From an uncultured Clostridia bacterium (GTDB lineage: Bacteria; Bacillota; Clostridia; Peptostreptococcales; Anaerovoracaceae): a DNA stretch of 23,357 nt. The translations under genes were made by a program, and so were the position numbers. The stretch lies in assembly GCA_937915045.1 (NCBI GenBank), contig CALDNM010000004.1, positions 1 through 23,357 of the forward strand, read 5' to 3'. The notes under the pieces are model-generated. The model did not search any database. It saw only the letters and a list, made by a program, of their open reading frames with translations, and was not told the origin of the DNA. Of this stretch, positions 8,016 to 15,793 are shown in pieces (position 1 is the stretch's first letter; every line of letters starts with the position of its first letter).

Positions 8016-9671
8016 TCAAAATGACGCGGCGTAGTTTTTGACACGCGTTCTCACGCGCGCTTCACCTAGTATCTGCTGTATCTCCCAGATATCCGGCGAC
8101 TGTCCGCGGCCGACGACCGCGAGTCTTATGACTTCGCTGACGTGTCCGACATGCCCCTTGAACTTGTCAGGCTCTTTCTTGAAGTCCTTCGGACGCGGCG
8201 CGTATCCGAGCTGCTCCGCGATTTCCCTTATCTTATCGAACCACGCGCCCTGATCATCCGACTGATCATAGCTCGCGAGGTACGCTTCCAGTATCTTCTT
8301 CGCGTCGTCCGGCGAAACTTCCTCCGGCAGACTGTCTTCGATCTTGAAATAGTCATCGAAGAAGTAACTTATGAACTCGAACATCTGCGGCGCGTTCACG
8401 AAATCCTTACGCGGTTTTTTGCCGCCGCGCCCGAGATCGAGTATCGGGAGAAGATAATCTTCATGTCCCTCGAGTTCCGGCACGATCTCCTCTTTATATT
8501 CTTTTGCCCATCCAAGCATGAACTTGAACAGATCCTCCGCGTTTATTTTCACGAGCACATCCTTCGATACATCGTTGAGTTTATTGAGATCGAAGAGCGC
8601 TCCCGAATTGCTCATTTTCTTTGTCGTAAACGCGAAATCATCTACAGGCGCGTCCGGATGCGCCATGCGCCATTCCTCGTAATTGGAGTTGAGGATAGTC
8701 AGCAGATATTCACGCACCGCCGCCGGATGATAGCCCATTTCTTTATAGTAACCGAGCCTCAGCTCAGGGTCTTTTCTTTTCGACAGTTTTCTCTTATTTC
8801 CATTTTCGTCGAGCTTCATGAGCTGCGCTGTATGGCAGAACACCGGCCATCTCCAGCCAAATTTCTGAAAGAGTTCGACATGTATCGGCAGCGATGAAAG
8901 CCATTCCTCACCGCGGACTACATGAGTCGTCCTCATGAAATGATCATCGACTACATGCGCGAAGTGGTAAGTCGGGATGCCTGTCGTCTTGAGTATAACG
9001 ACATCCTGACAGTTTTCCGGCATCGTAAGAGTCCCGCGGATACCGTCTTTGACGTGGATCTCCTTTGGATCATCCATATCACCATCCGACTTCAGACGAA
9101 GCACGTACGGTTTGCCCGCGTCGATATTCGCTGTTACTTCTTCTATCGAAAGATCTCTGCATGAAGCGTACTTCCCGTATATGCCCGGTGTCTTTTTCTC
9201 CGCTTCCTGTTTCTCACGGATCGCGCCGATCTCCTCTTCAGTGAGGAAACACGGGTACGCCATGCCATTTTCCACAAGGTATTTTGCCATGCACTGATAG
9301 ACATCTTTCCTCTCGCTCTGTGTATATGGTCCGTATTCCCCTGTATCGCCATCGCGGCCCGCGCCCTCGTCAAACTCTATTCCGAAGAAATCAAGAGAAT
9401 CTATTATGACATCGACAGCGCCTTCGACAAAACGTTTGTCGTCCGTATCCTCTATCCTGAGATAGAACACTCCGCCGCTCTGATGCGCGAGACGTTCATC
9501 GACGAACGCTCCGTAGAGATTCCCGAGATGCATGAACCCTGTCGGGCTCGGTCCGAGCCTTGTGACCTTCGCGCCCTCCGGCAAGTTCCTCGGCGGGTAT
9601 ATTTTTTCGTAATCATCCGGAGTCTTGTTTATATCCGGGAAAAGCAGCTTCGCAAGTTTTTCATTATCCAT
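8016..9671 (-). CDS. gltX: Glutamyl-tRNA synthetase
   Basis: A class I aminoacyl-tRNA synthetase of 551 residues that charges tRNA-Glu. The HIGH-type motif is GPSPTGFMHLGN (40-51) and the KMSKS-type motif is KLSKRKDP (295-302). LRIEDTDDKR and ILKTTGIPTYHFAHVVDDH are typical of GltX. It is longer than the ~485-residue E. coli enzyme and resembles the ~550-residue Clostridia form. Whether it is discriminating or also charges tRNA-Gln is not readable here. The ATG at 9671 is directly preceded by an in-frame TAA. No ribosome binding site lies close to it; the only good one (AAAGGAGAA, 9707-9715) is separated by a hairpin (see that entry). Confidence 0.95.
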   Translation of the reverse strand: MDNEKLAKLLFPDINKTPDDYEKIYPPRNLPEGAKVTRLGPSPTGFMHLGNLYGAFVDERLAHQSGGVFYLRIEDTDDKRFVEGAVDVIIDSLDFFGIEFDEGAGRDGDTGEYGPYTQSERKDVYQCMAKYLVENGMAYPCFLTEEEIGAIREKQEAEKKTPGIYGKYASCRDLSIEEVTANIDAGKPYVLRLKSDGDMDDPKEIHVKDGIRGTLTMPENCQDVVILKTTGIPTYHFAHVVDDHFMRTTHVVRGEEWLSSLPIHVELFQKFGWRWPVFCHTAQLMKLDENGNKRKLSKRKDPELRLGYYKEMGYHPAAVREYLLTILNSNYEEWRMAHPDAPVDDFAFTTKKMSNSGALFDLNKLNDVSKDVLVKINAEDLFKFMLGWAKEYKEEIVPELEGHEDYLLPILDLGRGGKKPRKDFVNAPQMFEFISYFFDDYFKIEDSLPEEVSPDDAKKILEAYLASYDQSDDQGAWFDKIREIAEQLGYAPRPKDFKKEPDKFKGHVGHVSEVIRLAVVGRGQSPDIWEIQQILGEARVRTRVKNYAASF

Positions 9672-9680
9672 TTATCTGTT

Positions 9681-9715
9681 CGCGGCAGTCGATCGGCTAT
9701 GCCGCGTTCTCCTTT
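9681..9715 (-). promoter_or_regulatory. Shine-Dalgarno plus intervening hairpin ahead of gltX
   Basis: The sequence AAAGGAGAA (9707-9715) is followed at once by a 7-bp stem CGCGGCA / TGCCGCG with a 12-nt loop (9681-9706), then nine bases AACAGATAA and the gltX ATG. No ATG, GTG or TTG lies between. Folding the hairpin would bring the Shine-Dalgarno to about 11 nt from the start. Confidence 0.6.
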
Positions 9716-9723
9716 CCTGATCC

Positions 9724-9745
9724 GGGTCCCGATCATGACGGGCCC
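9724..9745 (-). promoter_or_regulatory. Leader hairpin upstream of the gltX ribosome binding site
   Basis: On the minus strand GGGCCCG pairs with CGGG(A)CCC around the loop TCATGAT, with one bulged A. No U-tract follows, so it is not a terminator. It may protect the 5' end of the mRNA, because it begins about 13 nt from the predicted transcription start. Confidence 0.45.
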
Positions 9746-9764
9746 TCATTTACAATACTTTTCT

Positions 9765-9793
9765 ATTATATTGTTTTTCGTGATGATTTTAAA
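9765..9793 (-). promoter_or_regulatory. Probable gltX promoter
   Basis: A perfect -10 TATAAT (9765-9770), a 17-bp spacer and a weak -35 TTTAAA (9788-9793). The predicted start is near 9758, giving a leader of about 87 nt that contains both hairpins. Confidence 0.6.
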
Positions 9794-9814
9794 GAGGTAA
9801 TTGTTTTTTCGCTG

Positions 9815-9823
9815 TGTTATACT
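9815..9823 (+). promoter_or_regulatory. Probable extended -10 promoter of the nitrilase gene
   Basis: TGT-TATACT matches the extended -10 form TGnTATAAT with one mismatch. No good -35 lies 17 bp upstream. It sits 39 bp before the nitrilase start codon and close to the divergent gltX promoter. Confidence 0.45.
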
Positions 9824-9861
9824 TTTGATATCAGAGTAAAAACAAACAAGGAGGACAAAAT

Positions 9862-10785
9862 ATGAAAGATCTAAAGAAAGACCTGAGAGCAGCGATCGCA
9901 CAGGCCGCGCCGGTCATGTTCGACAAAAAGGCAACAACTGAAAAAGCCGTAAAGCTTATAGCAGAAGCGGGAAAAAACGGAGCGGAGCTCATTGTCTTCC
10001 CCGAATCCTTCATCCCGTGCTATCCATACGGCCTGACTTTCGGATTCACAGTCGGGAGCAGAAACAAAGACGGACGCACTGACTGGAAAGTATATTACGA
10101 TAATTCGGTAGTCGTGCCGGGTGAAGAGACCGACATGATCGGTAAAGCAGCGAAAGAAGCCGGCGCTTATGTAAGCATAGGCATCACCGAAAGAGACGCG
10201 ACAAACAGTACCCTTTACTGCACCAACCTCATCTTCTCACCGGAAGGCGAGCTGATCTACCGTCACCGCAAACTCAAACCTACGGGCACTGAGCGCTGCA
10301 TCTGGGGCGATGGAAATAAAGGCGCGTTCCCGATCGCGGAGACTCCGTGGGGAAATATGGGAAGTCTGATCTGCTGGGAAAACTATATGCCGCTCGCGAG
10401 AGCCGCGCTGTATGAGAAGGGCGTCGCGCTCTATCTCGCGCCGTGCACGAACGACAACCCGGAGTGGCAGGACACTGTCAAGCACATCGCGATCGAAGGT
10501 CACTGCTACGTGCTGAACTGCGATATGTATTTCACACGCGATATGTATCCTGACTCGCTGAAGAGCCAGAATGAAATATCTGTACTGCCTGATACGGTCT
10601 GCCGCGGCGGAAGCTGCTTCGTCGACCCTTACGGCCACTATGTGACGGAGCCTGTTTGGGATAAAGAAGAGATCATCTATGCCGACCTTGACATGGATAA
10701 CGTCCCTTCGAGCCATATGGAATTTGACGGTGCCGGTCATTACTCACGTCCGGACGTGCTCGAACTCATCATACACGAAGACTAA
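9862..10785 (+). CDS. Nitrilase-superfamily hydrolase (branch 1 nitrilase type)
   Basis: A 307-residue carbon-nitrogen hydrolase with the full catalytic triad: Glu48 in VFPESF, Lys137 in YRHRKLKPT and Cys171 in SLICWENYMP. The pattern HRKLKPTGTERCIWGDG together with CWENYMPLAR is that of true nitrilases (nitrile to carboxylic acid and ammonia) rather than amidases or N-carbamoyl hydrolases. The natural substrate is unknown. The ATG at 9862 follows AAGGAGGAC with 7 nt spacing. It is a single gene transcribed away from gltX and convergent with the DUF362 gene. No clear terminator is seen in the 23 bases between them. The ammonia released could feed the glutamine synthetase nearby, but that is only inference from location. 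Confidence 0.88.
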   Translation: MKDLKKDLRAAIAQAAPVMFDKKATTEKAVKLIAEAGKNGAELIVFPESFIPCYPYGLTFGFTVGSRNKDGRTDWKVYYDNSVVVPGEETDMIGKAAKEAGAYVSIGITERDATNSTLYCTNLIFSPEGELIYRHRKLKPTGTERCIWGDGNKGAFPIAETPWGNMGSLICWENYMPLARAALYEKGVALYLAPCTNDNPEWQDTVKHIAIEGHCYVLNCDMYFTRDMYPDSLKSQNEISVLPDTVCRGGSCFVDPYGHYVTEPVWDKEEIIYADLDMDNVPSSHMEFDGAGHYSRPDVLELIIHED

Positions 10786-10808
10786 AAACGACACAGCACC
10801 GGCGGAGA

Positions 10809-12026
10809 TCACTCACAGTTATATGCTTCTCTGCCGTTAAGGATCTCTTTGACTATGAGATCATTTCTCGGAGGACATCCAGCCGCGCAGCGATAACCGT
10901 TCTGCGCGGCATATTTTTTCGTACATTCACCTACGCAGACGACCTCTCCCTTGAGCAGATCCTCGTCTATATCTTCCGGAGAGCCGGATATTATAGTCAG
11001 GTCCTCTGTATATTTAAGGAATCCCTTTTCCTTCATCTCCATCAGGATACTTACAATGGTGTTCCTGCATCCGGTGCAAGTCTCGCTGCCTGATACTATA
11101 TTGAATGAATCCGCGATCCCCTCGATCTTCGTTTCACTGCAGCGCACAAATCGCTCTTCGACATCCTCTATCCGTTCACCGACAGTTTCTATCTCTGAAA
11201 GTTCCATTGTGCCAAGTCCGCGCTTTGCGGCCACGACAGTTATCGGCACTTCCTCCGGTTCGTAGCCCATGATCTTTCCGGTCACTGCTTCACAAGCTAC
11301 TATATCTTTCGAGCCGATCAGGAGATCCATTCGCTTCGTATCACCGAACACAGGGCCTATCCCCTCCGCGGCGAAAGTCCCGTCAACGATCTCTACGCAT
11401 GGCCTGAATACCGTGTTGAGGTCGACCACGCTTTCTGTCAGCCCGTCGAAGTGGAATCTTTTTTTGCAGTTGTCCCGCATGAGTCCCTTAAGGTTTTTCA
11501 TTCCGAGAGTGATCTCTGTCTGGTCGTGCGTCTTCATGACAGGTACAGTAATGATCGCGTCCGCGTCGCGCACGAGTTCCCATGTGAGAATTTCATGAGC
11601 GATCTTCCCGTCCGGCACTTCCACGGTGCACCTGTATCCGGCAGGCATCTGACCGTTCTCATCCGGTTTCCTGCTCTTGAGATCCACGACCCGAACGCCG
11701 GAATCACGAAGATCACGATAGCCGCACATCAGGATAACATCTTCTGTATCGGCTCCGACAGATGCCGACTCCGCGATCACCGGGATGCCTCCGATGCTTT
11801 CCACTTCTTTATAAACAGCGAGGCATACCTCCCATCTTGTCACCGCTCCCGAACAGCGTGACACCGGGACTGCCACCATATTAGGTTTGATGATCACCTT
11901 ATATCCCAGCTTGATCACATCGTCCAGACCGCCGATATCTTTTATTACTTCATGTACTGCTTCAGCGATACACTCGTACTCATCGCTCTTAGTCTTCCTG
12001 ATAGAAACTGTCGATTTTGCTCCCAT
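10809..12026 (-). CDS. DUF362 domain protein
   Basis: About 405 residues, with the DUF362 layout: KVIIKPNMV near the N-terminus, VPVMKTHDQTEITLGMKNLKG in the middle, and EIVDGTFAAEGIGPVFG. The C-terminal part is cysteine-rich: CTGC (about 317-320), then CVGEC and CAAGC further on, which might bind metal or an iron-sulfur cluster. The biochemical role of the family is not established. The start is ambiguous. The ATG at 12026 lies 11 nt after AAAGGA, while an in-frame GTG at 12035 is only 3 nt from it, so I use the ATG. It is the last gene of the long hpf-to-DUF362 series, 34 nt after the M20 stop. Confidence 0.8.
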   Translation of the reverse strand: MGAKSTVSIRKTKSDEYECIAEAVHEVIKDIGGLDDVIKLGYKVIIKPNMVAVPVSRCSGAVTRWEVCLAVYKEVESIGGIPVIAESASVGADTEDVILMCGYRDLRDSGVRVVDLKSRKPDENGQMPAGYRCTVEVPDGKIAHEILTWELVRDADAIITVPVMKTHDQTEITLGMKNLKGLMRDNCKKRFHFDGLTESVVDLNTVFRPCVEIVDGTFAAEGIGPVFGDTKRMDLLIGSKDIVACEAVTGKIMGYEPEEVPITVVAAKRGLGTMELSEIETVGERIEDVEERFVRCSETKIEGIADSFNIVSGSETCTGCRNTIVSILMEMKEKGFLKYTEDLTIISGSPEDIDEDLLKGEVVCVGECTKKYAAQNGYRCAAGCPPRNDLIVKEILNGREAYNCE

Positions 12027-12060
12027 GGCCTTCACATTCCTTTCTTTTTATCTCATTTCA

Positions 12061-13245
12061 TCATCCGCGTGATCCGCTGAGCCAGTCGACAGCGTACTGC
12101 GCCGCGAGCTCCGAGCCTTTCACCAGCATATCTTCATCTACATCAAAACGCGAGCTATGCTGCGGCGCGTCTGTGTGTTTCGAGGGATCGCTCACCCCTA
12201 TCATCGCGAATACTCCGGGTTTTCTATTCAGATATTCCGCGAAATCATCACCGCTCATCGTCCCGTCATAATGGAACGATACGCCTTCGCCGCATACTTT
12301 TTCAAGAGCTTTCTCAGCTGTCCGGCTGCAGTTTTTATCGTTTATGACTACGGCTGAGCCGTGTTCCCAGCGTACCTCAGCCGACGCCCCGGTCTCTTCC
12401 GCAGTCTTCTTCGCGACTTCCGCGACCATGTCCTGTATGTTTTTTCTCAGCTCATTATCGAAACATCTTGTCGTGCCCGCCAAAGAAGCCATCTCCGGTA
12501 TCCTGTTCCATTCCGTTCCGGCGCTGAACTCGCATACAGTGACAACAGCGCTCTGGAGCGGATCTATCATCGTGCCGGGCGCTGCCTTGAGCGCGACGAC
12601 TATGCGTGAAGCTGCATATATCGGATCTATGCCAAGATGAGGCATCGCTCCATGGCAGCCTTTTCCTTTGACTTCAATAAAGAACGCGTCTGACGCGGCC
12701 ATGATCGGTCCGCTCTGGACTGTGATCTTCCCGGATGGGATATCGCTCCACAGGTGACATCCGAAAACTCCGTCCACTCCCTCCAGCGCTCCCCTGGCGA
12801 TAGCCTTTTCCGACCCGACCGCCGACTCTTCGCCCGGGTAGAATATGATTTTCACGCGACCGTTTATTTTATCTTTCTTCTCGAGAAGGATCTTTGCCGC
12901 GCCTAGCATTATCGCCATATGACCGTCATGTCCGCACGCGTGCATCATCCCGTGGTGCTCCGAAGCAAACGGCAGACCTGTCTCTTCCGTTACTGCCAGA
13001 CCATCCATATCGCTTATCAGCGCGATCGTCCGCTGCTCATCCGAAGCGCCGGCACCGCCCTCGATATACGCGAAAACACCGGTATCCGCGAACGGCTCAG
13101 GCTTGAGTCCAAGCCCGAGAAGCGCCTTCATGACATAAGCCTGCGTCTGCATTTCCTGATAACTCAATTCAGGGATCCTGTGAAGATCTCTTCTTTTTTC
13201 GATTATCCAGTCCCGGTTTTTTTCTCCGATATCTCTGATATCCAT
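12061..13245 (-). CDS. M20-family metal-dependent amidohydrolase
   Basis: A 394-residue M20D-type enzyme, the group containing hippurate hydrolase, indole-acetyl-amino-acid hydrolases and N-acetyl-diaminopimelate deacetylase. It cleaves an N-acyl amide bond of an amino acid. Metal-site motifs: HACGHDGH (102-109), GEES (138-141, catalytic Glu pair), GCHLW and KGCHGAMPH, and a C-terminal histidine in the DAPQHSS segment. The ATG at 13245 has GGAGG 6 nt upstream. An open frame continues 18 codons further but lacks a site and overlaps the previous gene. It starts 19 nt after the aminotransferase stop. An amidohydrolase next to an aminotransferase fits a two-step amino acid pathway, but the substrate is not readable. 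Confidence 0.9.
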   Translation of the reverse strand: MDIRDIGEKNRDWIIEKRRDLHRIPELSYQEMQTQAYVMKALLGLGLKPEPFADTGVFAYIEGGAGASDEQRTIALISDMDGLAVTEETGLPFASEHHGMMHACGHDGHMAIMLGAAKILLEKKDKINGRVKIIFYPGEESAVGSEKAIARGALEGVDGVFGCHLWSDIPSGKITVQSGPIMAASDAFFIEVKGKGCHGAMPHLGIDPIYAASRIVVALKAAPGTMIDPLQSAVVTVCEFSAGTEWNRIPEMASLAGTTRCFDNELRKNIQDMVAEVAKKTAEETGASAEVRWEHGSAVVINDKNCSRTAEKALEKVCGEGVSFHYDGTMSGDDFAEYLNRKPGVFAMIGVSDPSKHTDAPQHSSRFDVDEDMLVKGSELAAQYAVDWLSGSRG

Positions 13246-13264
13246 ATTTGACCTCCGCCGGCGG

Positions 13265-14452
13265 TCAGTCCGCCAGGAATTCTTTTGTGACATCGCCAAG
13301 GATCTTTATCCCGCGGCGAGTCTCTTCATCCGTCGTATTCGAGAAGTTCAGTCTGAGCTCGCTGTGCCTGTCCGCGTTAGGATAGAACGAAGTCCCTGGT
13401 ATGAACGCGACTCCCGCGCCGCACGCTTTCTTGTAGAGCACACGCGCGTCCTTCCCCTCCGGCAGCTCGAGCCATATAAAAATACCGCCCTTCGGCTTCT
13501 CAAAGCTCACGCTCTCCGGCATCTCAGCTGCGAGGCATTCTGCCATCACATCGCACCGATGTTTATACAGACCTGTTATCTCCGCGATGTGCGCCTCGAT
13601 ATCGTTATGCTCGAGGAAATCCGCGATCTCCCACTGAGCTATCGTCGAACTTGAAAGATCCGCCGCGCTCTTGAGCACGATATACTTTTCCATTACTCGC
13701 TTCCTCGCGCAAAGCCACGCGACGCGCAGCCCCGGGCAGAATATCTTCGAGAAGGTCCCTACATAAATGACCTGTCCTTTTTTGTCGTAATACGCGAGCG
13801 GTCTCTGCGGCACGTCATCGAACGAAAGCTCTCCGTAAGCCGCGTCTTCAAGCACCGGCACATCATGATCCGCCATGAGATCCATGAACTCACGTCTTCT
13901 TTTATCGGACCAGCTCCGCCCCGTCGGGTTCTGATGATCCGGATCTACATAGATCAGTTTGATCCTGTCCCCGTATTTCTCGAACGCCGCTCTGACACCG
14001 TCGATCGTGAGGCCTTCCCTGTCCGTAGGCACCGCGACCAGCTCAGCCTGATAGCTGTGCAGCGCGTTCACCGCTCCGAGATATGAAGGTGACTCGAAAA
14101 GCACCACATCTCCCGGGTCGATGAAAGCCATGCCGCTCATATCGAGTCCCTGCTGCGATCCGCTCGTGATGATGATCTCATCCATACCATAGTCGAGTCC
14201 GAACTTTTCTTTCATCCTCTTCACCATCATTTCGCGAAGGCCCGCGTAGCCGTATGTGGAGCAGAAAGAGAGCGCTTTCTTTCCGTGTTCATTTATCACG
14301 CGGTCGAACGACTCCCTTATTTTATCGAGGGGATATGTCTCCGCCGACGGTATGCCCGCCGCGAAGGATATCATCCCCGGTGTATCTTCATGCTCGAAAG
14401 CTTCTACCATTGCTGTATCTTCGAGCCAGCCTACTCTTTTGGCAAATTCCAT
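13265..14452 (-). CDS. PLP-dependent aminotransferase (class I/II, 2-aminoadipate transaminase-like)
   Basis: A 395-residue fold-type I aminotransferase. The PLP lysine is K236 in VGTFSKIFCPGLR. DPDHQNPTG (about 170-178) holds the cofactor-ring asparagine, and the C-terminal ELRLNFS has the carboxylate-binding arginine. ISFAAGIPSAETYP near the start is the form of the 2-aminoadipate/aromatic (LysN/Kat-like) branch and of the catalytic part of MocR regulators. There is no N-terminal helix-turn-helix here, so it is an enzyme, not a MocR regulator. The ATG at 14452 lies 8 nt after AAAAGGA. It sits 41 nt after ahcY, with no terminator between. Confidence 0.9.
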   Translation of the reverse strand: MEFAKRVGWLEDTAMVEAFEHEDTPGMISFAAGIPSAETYPLDKIRESFDRVINEHGKKALSFCSTYGYAGLREMMVKRMKEKFGLDYGMDEIIITSGSQQGLDMSGMAFIDPGDVVLFESPSYLGAVNALHSYQAELVAVPTDREGLTIDGVRAAFEKYGDRIKLIYVDPDHQNPTGRSWSDKRRREFMDLMADHDVPVLEDAAYGELSFDDVPQRPLAYYDKKGQVIYVGTFSKIFCPGLRVAWLCARKRVMEKYIVLKSAADLSSSTIAQWEIADFLEHNDIEAHIAEITGLYKHRCDVMAECLAAEMPESVSFEKPKGGIFIWLELPEGKDARVLYKKACGAGVAFIPGTSFYPNADRHSELRLNFSNTTDEETRRGIKILGDVTKEFLAD

Positions 14453-14493
14453 TTTTCTGTTCCTTTTCCTTCCCTATAGCTATATCACACACA

Positions 14494-15744
14494 TCACAGC
14501 TGCCAGCTGTGGAGATATTTTTCCTGTTCTTCCGTGAGAGTATCAATCTCAGTGCCCCATGCCGCGAGCTTGCGGCGCGCGATCTTATCGTCGATCTCAG
14601 CCGACACATCCACCACCCCGAGAGGCAGCTCTTTATGATGTTCCTTTATATACATCGCAGAAAGCGCCTGCACCGCGAACGACAGATCCATGATCTCCGC
14701 CGGATGCCCGTCGGCGGCCGCGATATTCACGAGCCTTCCTTCGCCAATGACATGTACAGTCTTTCCGTTCTTAAGTTTATATCCCATGACATTCGCGCGC
14801 GATTCCTTCTTGCTGACAGCCTCTTTCTCAAGGCCTTCCATGTCTACTTCGCAGTTGAAATGCCCCGCGTTCGCGAGTATCGCTCCGTCTTTCATCGTCA
14901 GCATGTGCTCTGTCGTGATCGTCTTGCAGCAGCCGGTAGCCGACACGAAGATATCTCCCTTCGGCGCGGCGTCCTTCATAGGCATCACGTCGTATCCGTC
15001 CATCCTCGCTTCGATAGCTTTGACTGGATCGATCTCCGTGATTATCACGCGCGCTCCAAGAGCGTCTGCCCTCATCGCGATGCCGCGTGAACACCATCCG
15101 TATCCGACCACAACGACCGTCTTGCTCGCGATGATGAGGTTCGTGTTCCTCATTATGCTGTCCCACACGGACTGCCCTGTGCCGTAACGGTTATCGAAGA
15201 GGTGTTTGCAGTTCGCGTCATTGACCGCCACCATCGGGAATTTCAGTACGCCTTCGCTCTCCATAGCTTTCAGCCTTATGATCCCTGTCGTCGTCTCTTC
15301 GCAGCCTCCCCATACATCTGACGCGAGGTCTGTCCTCTTTCCGTGCAGCATACCTACCAGGTCTCCGCCGTCATCTATCACGATGTTAGGCTTATGACCG
15401 AGGCACATCTCTATATGCTTTTCGTATTCTTCTTCCGTCGCGCCGTGGTAAGCGAACACGCTCACACCGCTGTCCGCCAGGGCCGCCGCCACATCATCCT
15501 GAGTCGAAAGGACATTGCTGCCTGTCGCGCGAAGCTCCGCTCCGCCCGCCGCCAGTACGAGGCACAGGTATGCTGTCTTAGCTTCCATGTGTATCGAAAG
15601 CGAGATCTTCACTCCCGCGAACGGTTTCGTCTCTCTGAACTCCTTTTCAAGTCCGTTCAGCAGCGGCATGTTGTGCCTGACCCACTCTATCTTCTCGTGC
15701 CCCATCGGCGCGAGCGAAATGTCTCTTACATCGTATTCTTTCAT
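14494..15744 (-). CDS. ahcY: Adenosylhomocysteinase (S-adenosylhomocysteine hydrolase), short type
   Basis: A 416-residue NAD-dependent enzyme that splits S-adenosylhomocysteine into adenosine and homocysteine, relieving product inhibition of methyltransferases. Seen: HMEAKTAYL and SNVLSTQDDVAAAL (substrate domain), CEETTTGI, Lys160 and Asp164 in CKHLFDN, and the NAD motif GYGWCSRG (204-211). It has the form of archaeal and Thermotoga enzymes: shorter than the ~430-470-residue classical enzymes, with GYGWC instead of GYGDVGKG. It ends SWQL without the conserved C-terminal KPDHYRY tail. The start ATG follows GGAGGG by 4 nt. It lies 49 nt after glmS in the same direction. Confidence 0.94.
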   Translation of the reverse strand: MKEYDVRDISLAPMGHEKIEWVRHNMPLLNGLEKEFRETKPFAGVKISLSIHMEAKTAYLCLVLAAGGAELRATGSNVLSTQDDVAAALADSGVSVFAYHGATEEEYEKHIEMCLGHKPNIVIDDGGDLVGMLHGKRTDLASDVWGGCEETTTGIIRLKAMESEGVLKFPMVAVNDANCKHLFDNRYGTGQSVWDSIMRNTNLIIASKTVVVVGYGWCSRGIAMRADALGARVIITEIDPVKAIEARMDGYDVMPMKDAAPKGDIFVSATGCCKTITTEHMLTMKDGAILANAGHFNCEVDMEGLEKEAVSKKESRANVMGYKLKNGKTVHVIGEGRLVNIAAADGHPAEIMDLSFAVQALSAMYIKEHHKELPLGVVDVSAEIDDKIARRKLAAWGTEIDTLTEEQEKYLHSWQL

Positions 15745-15768
15745 TTTTCCCTCCAGCTCAACTGAACA

Positions 15769-15787
15769 GGCGCCCTTTGCGGGCGCC
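15769..15787 (-). terminator. GC-rich hairpin between glmS and ahcY
   Basis: A 7-bp perfect stem GGCGCCC / GGGCGCC with a 5-nt loop. Read on the minus strand after glmS it is followed by TGTTCAG, not a U-run. The T-rich side (CTTTCTTTATT) is on the plus strand. It is therefore a weak or mRNA-stabilising structure for glmS, or a terminator for antisense transcripts. Confidence 0.4.
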
Positions 15788-15793
15788 CTTTCT

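Noticed and set aside
10786..10808. Terminator between the convergent nitrilase and DUF362 genes
   Set aside because: A TTTTT run exists on the minus strand, but no stable stem precedes it.
12027..12035. GTG start at 12035 for the DUF362 protein
   Set aside because: It lies only 3 nt from AAAGGA; the ATG at 12026 has better, though long, spacing. Not fully excluded.
15745..15793. SAM or SAH riboswitch before ahcY
   Set aside because: The gap is 49 nt and holds only a simple GC hairpin with no riboswitch core sequence.
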